From the NCBI RefSeq assembly GCF_013294015.1, contig NZ_JABSNO010000001.1:62001-126000 (forward strand): DNA of 64,000 bases. Reading direction: 5' to 3'. Position numbers and translations under genes: made by a program. The stretch's first letter is position 1; each line of letters opens with the position of its first letter. The notes under the pieces were generated by a model. It saw only the letters and a list, made by a program, of their open reading frames with translations. It ran no database searches and was not told the DNA's origin. Source of the DNA: Frigoriflavimonas asaccharolytica (GTDB lineage Bacteria > Bacteroidota > Bacteroidia > Flavobacteriales > Weeksellaceae). Positions 61,501 through 64,000 of the stretch are shown piece after piece.

Positions 61501-63569
61501 TTACTTTGTCTAATGCAGGTAGCGAAATCAGTTTGCAATCGGAAAGCACGCAAGCAAACAGCCCGATGAATGTGAGCATCAAAGATTTCAAGATAGAAAC
61601 CATCACAGAAATGCTGAAAAAAGATTCTCTTTTGGCAAAAGGAACTGTGAATGGAACTGCACAATTGCGAAATATCACCAAAAAATTAAATTTTGATGCC
61701 AATATCGACGTTGCAGATTTAGAAGTATTTGGAAATCCCGCAGGAAATTTAAATCTTAAAGCCAACAACAAAACTGCAGACGTCATCAATACAAATATTG
61801 CTTTGACAGGATTTAATAATGATGTGAAAATTATTGGGGATTACAATACTGCAACATCTAGAATTGATGCAGATTTGGTGATGAACCGTTTAGAAATGCA
61901 AACTTTGCAAGGATTCACAGCAAATGCGATAGAAAATACGGAAGGTTATCTAAATGGAAATTTAAAAATAAATGGAACTGCGGATGCGCCAAATATTTTG
62001 GGGCAAATAAAATTCAATAATGTTGGTTTAGAAATCGTAAAAATTGGCAGCAATTTTAGAAATTTAAACGATCCTATTTTGTTTACGAATAAAGGAATAA
62101 AATTCAATGATTTTAAAGTAAATGATCCTTCTGGAAACTCACTCGTTTTTGATGGTAATATCCTGACCACCAATTATAAAGATTATGCATTTGATTTAGA
62201 TTTGAACGCGAAAGATTTCAACGTGGTAGATTCCGAAGAAAATAAAGACAACATTATGTATGGAAAGCTTGCGATAGATGCAGCTTTAAAAATACGCGGA
62301 GATATGAATTTGCCAAAGGTAAATGGAGACTTAAGCGTGGTTGATAATACAGATTTTACCTTCATTTTGCCAAGCTCTTCACCTTCTTTGCAAGATAGAG
62401 ATGGCGTTGTAGAATTTATAGATCAAGATCAAGTTGCCTTGAATGGTACGATAAAGCAAGATTCCATCAACGCAGATACAGGTTTGAAAGGTTTGGATGT
62501 GAATGTGAATATTGCCGTGAGCAAAGAAGCAAAAATGTCTATCATTATAGATAAAGCCAACGGAGATTTTGTAGCACTACAAGGTACCGCAAATTTAAAC
62601 GGTGGAATAGATCCAAGTGGAAAAACAACTTTAACCGGAGTATATGAAGTTGAAAAAGGATCGTACGAAATGTCTGTAAGTTTATTAAAAAGAAAATTCG
62701 ATATTCAAAAAGGTAGTACCATTACTTGGACAGGAGAACCAACTTCTGCACAAATGGATATAACCGCGATATATAAAACCGATGCTGCACCTTTAGATTT
62801 GCTACAACAGCAACTTTCTGAGGGAGATTTGAATCAATATAAACAAAGAATTCCATTTGAAACTTTATTAATTTTAAAAGGTGAACTTTTGAAACCAGAA
62901 ATTAGTTTTGATATCACTACCAACAAAACAAATAGTTCCGTCTCTAGCCAAGTATTAGAAAACACGGAGGCAAAATTGGCGCAATTGCGAACAGAGCCAT
63001 CAGAATTAAACAAACAGGTATTTGCGCTGCTTTTATTGAATAGATTTATTGGCGAAGATCCTTTTAGCAGTAGTACTGGTCTTTCTGGAGCTACACTAGC
63101 CAAGCAAAGTGTAAGTAGAATTTTGTCGGAACAATTAAACAATTTAGCATCCGATTTAATAGGCGGAGTAGAATTGAATTTCGATCTGGAATCCAGCGAA
63201 GATTATTCTACTGGAACTAGAAATGAAAGAACAGATTTAAATGTTGGCATCAGCAAAAGATTATTAAATGATAGATTAACAGTGTCTGTTGGTAGTAATT
63301 TTGGTGTAGAAGGAGAAGCACGCGCAAATGAAAAAACTTCAAGTATCGCGGGAGATGTAACGATAGATTATGCTTTATCAAAAGATGGAAGGTATAAATT
63401 GCGTGCATACAGAAAAAATCAATACCAGGTTTCTTTGCAAGGTCAAGTTATAGAAACTGGAGTTGGTTTTATTCTAACTATAGATTACAATAAATTTCGC
63501 GAAATTTTTCAAAGATCGAAAGTAGAAAAAGAAAATAAAAAAATAGAAAAAACCTCATCTTCTAAATAA
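58572..63569 (+). CDS. tamB: TamB: translocation and assembly module / AsmA-like bridge protein
   Basis: About 1665 residues. An N-terminal membrane anchor (ITGIAVASIIVLLILLVLSL) is followed by a long repetitive beta-rich region and a C-terminal DUF490/TamB domain (ILKGELLKPEISFDI, LLLNRFIGEDPF, ISKRLLNDRLTVSVG). Such proteins span the periplasm as a hydrophobic groove and support outer-membrane protein insertion and phospholipid transport. The reading frame has no ATG near its start. I place the start at the TTG at 58572, because a -7 promoter box ends at the alternative GTG at 58554; the latter would add six residues. tamL follows after 14 nt. Confidence 0.9.
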   Translation: MKINGKKIAKITGIAVASIIVLLILLVLSLQIPAVQNFAKGKLVNYLEDKIKTDVSLERIYIDFPSSLVMEKLYLKGQKQDTLLYVKKLDVGIDLLQLVNSKADITSIDLETVRANVVRDKSGKFNFDYILDAFATKDEEESTSKPFIISLDKIKIKDLGVNFTDNQARNDIKFYVKSFDTRVQKFDLDKNNFAVNNINVDGLKLKLKQDLVEEIAKKTEKTVDSMAAENPFKIALNRIKLTNFDIDYGDDISKTYSTIKFQELSTKINQLDLENSQFNVDNVLLKGANIDAKLFLAATKKANTENISSPKTESKPMQISLRKLLFEDVKLVYNNTAEPIAPAGMDFNHLNFSKMNVEVRNFKMIEGTFAGTVNSAEIQESRGLNIQKFNTDFVYEDKQAYLKDLYLQTPQTVLKDELVLNYNSIEQLSAKPGKVEIMANIANSKIGFKDILLFAPDLRKQAPFNKYPNGILNVDARLKGFINDLTIDNLQVSGLDKMKLALSGKIKNATDPSKLFYNLNIREFSTSARTIFNVVPKGTIPTNIALPSSISLNGVAKGTTQVVNTNMKLTSTLGNAKIDAKLDMRKKNAEQYNVIADLQNLQIGKIIQNKDLGIITGKIVANGTGFDPNKGIADVKGNIAAVDYNKYRYRNMNLKAKVNRGNYIINLDSKDPNANLAINASGRLTDKDPSVKVAGNIIKLDLNKLGFYAEPMILAGKLDGDFQSLNPDALNGELTLQNFAISDTKTVFPVQEVYLKAVSTESSNSISLQSQIADLEMNGKFKLSEIFGSLSNTINEYYHFQKAGKKAKITAGQFFTVQAQIKDDDLLRKFVPELTSFDNIDLTANYDADSQKLIVNGTIPKVVYGGNTIENGTLNINNENNALQYDVTLGKFATESLALNKVKLNGNLAEDVISYNLTTQDQKDVEQFLIAGTAKTFNDITEISLNPDGLKLNYDNWAVSPNNKLQISSKGFYADQFTLSNAGSEISLQSESTQANSPMNVSIKDFKIETITEMLKKDSLLAKGTVNGTAQLRNITKKLNFDANIDVADLEVFGNPAGNLNLKANNKTADVINTNIALTGFNNDVKIIGDYNTATSRIDADLVMNRLEMQTLQGFTANAIENTEGYLNGNLKINGTADAPNILGQIKFNNVGLEIVKIGSNFRNLNDPILFTNKGIKFNDFKVNDPSGNSLVFDGNILTTNYKDYAFDLDLNAKDFNVVDSEENKDNIMYGKLAIDAALKIRGDMNLPKVNGDLSVVDNTDFTFILPSSSPSLQDRDGVVEFIDQDQVALNGTIKQDSINADTGLKGLDVNVNIAVSKEAKMSIIIDKANGDFVALQGTANLNGGIDPSGKTTLTGVYEVEKGSYEMSVSLLKRKFDIQKGSTITWTGEPTSAQMDITAIYKTDAAPLDLLQQQLSEGDLNQYKQRIPFETLLILKGELLKPEISFDITTNKTNSSVSSQVLENTEAKLAQLRTEPSELNKQVFALLLLNRFIGEDPFSSSTGLSGATLAKQSVSRILSEQLNNLASDLIGGVELNFDLESSEDYSTGTRNERTDLNVGISKRLLNDRLTVSVGSNFGVEGEARANEKTSSIAGDVTIDYALSKDGRYKLRAYRKNQYQVSLQGQVIETGVGFILTIDYNKFREIFQRSKVEKENKKIEKTSSSK

Positions 63570-63583
63570 TTTCTAGATTAATT

Positions 63584-64000
63584 ATGAGTATTAAATCAAT
63601 AAAAAAAACTTCCCTGTCCATCATTTGTGGCGTATTTCTACTGTCAGGTATCAACTCCTGTAGTAATATGAAATATTTAAAAGAGGGAGAATATCTATAT
63701 ACAGGTGCAGATATTAAAATTGCGAACGACACAATTTCTAAAAAGGAAAGTTCTACTTTAAAAGGTAGATTAGAAGAAAACTTAACGCCAAAACCAAATT
63801 CTTCTTTTCTTGGTTTAAGACCGAGATTGTACATCTACAATATCACCAAAGAACCAAAAGTGAAAGGCAAAGGTTTGAGGAATTGGTTGAAATATAAAAT
63901 TGGAGAAGAACCAGTTCTTTTAAGCGATGTTGATAGAGAATTTAATGCAAAAATTTTAAAGAATTATTCCGAAAATAAAGGCTATTTCAACACAAAAACT
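63584..64000 (+). CDS. tamL: TamL: OMP85-family translocation/assembly lipoprotein (3' partial)
   Basis: The frame is open from the ATG at 63584 to the window end (139 residues). A signal peptide with lipobox (SGINSC) makes it a lipoprotein, as in the Bacteroidota variant of TamA called TamL. The visible part opens KYLKEGEYLYTGADIKI and continues with POTRA-like sequence (NWLKYKIGEEPVLLSDVDRE, ILKNYSENKGYFNTK), ending inside the first POTRA domains. The barrel lies beyond the window. Placement 14 nt after tamB indicates one operon, as expected for partners. Confidence 0.85.
   Translation, partial: MSIKSIKKTSLSIICGVFLLSGINSCSNMKYLKEGEYLYTGADIKIANDTISKKESSTLKGRLEENLTPKPNSSFLGLRPRLYIYNITKEPKVKGKGLRNWLKYKIGEEPVLLSDVDREFNAKILKNYSENKGYFNTKT

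Noticed and set aside
1-64000. tRNA, rRNA, riboswitch or prophage genes
   Set aside because: No tRNA-like cloverleaf, rRNA-like sequence, known riboswitch pattern (including upstream of ribH), integrase or transposase was seen.

Overview
The window comes from a low-GC member of the Bacteroidota, class Flavobacteriia, most likely in the Weeksellaceae (Chryseobacterium/Kaistella-like). This rests on gene content: a type IX secretion C-terminal sorting domain, GldH, a ricT-gldH-pbp1A operon, a complete actABCDEF alternative complex III, a TamB gene followed by a TamL-type OMP85 lipoprotein, OMP_b-brl outer membrane barrels, DUF4331 proteins, and Bacteroidota-type promoters (TTG about 16-22 nt before TAnnTTTG). 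The species cannot be named from the sequence alone. I see no rRNA, tRNA, CRISPR, transposase or prophage gene. It is ordinary chromosome with short intergenic repeat elements.

Layout. 1-10 kb: the end of a T9SS cargo protein, msrB, a DUF445 membrane protein, pyrD, a KtrB/KtrA-type potassium uptake pair, and on the minus strand the ricT-gldH-pbp1A operon. 10-17.5 kb: a FadL-family porin with a GDSL lipoprotein, prs, rplY, sufS and a DUF4349 lipoprotein. 17.7-28 kb: lon, a PpiD-like chaperone, an MCE (MlaD-like) protein, a two-gene Hdr-like iron-sulfur pair, a tiny membrane protein, two methyltransferases and a conserved small protein. 28.3-34.5 kb: a LytTR/LytS-type two-component pair divergent from two TonB-receptor-like barrels. 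34.6-40.6 kb: SelO, an unrecognised polytopic membrane protein, a CocE-like hydrolase and a SPOR-domain protein.

40.8-49.2 kb is the act operon, actA to actF, tightly packed and closed by a strong terminator. It encodes a quinol-oxidising respiratory complex that substitutes for cytochrome bc1; its usual oxidase partner genes are not beside it. 49.3-58.4 kb holds a secreted protein, a DUF4331 domain that appears split over two exported proteins, a lipoprotein, apt, a YfgM-like protein, ribH, an LTA-synthase-like sulfatase-fold enzyme and a YpfJ-type metallopeptidase. 58.5-64 kb is tamB followed by the start of tamL, cut by the window edge.

Most worth a second look: the split DUF4331 pair; a 17-codon reading frame with a strong Shine-Dalgarno sequence between apt and the YfgM-like gene; the Hdr-like pair next to the MCE gene without an obvious partner; four structured or repeated intergenic elements (about 14.1, 16.4, 25.0 and 36.2 kb); a perfect palindrome just upstream of lon; and promoters that overlap upstream terminators or the start codon itself (prs, selO, tamB). 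No single locus here is clearly a new defence or mobile system.
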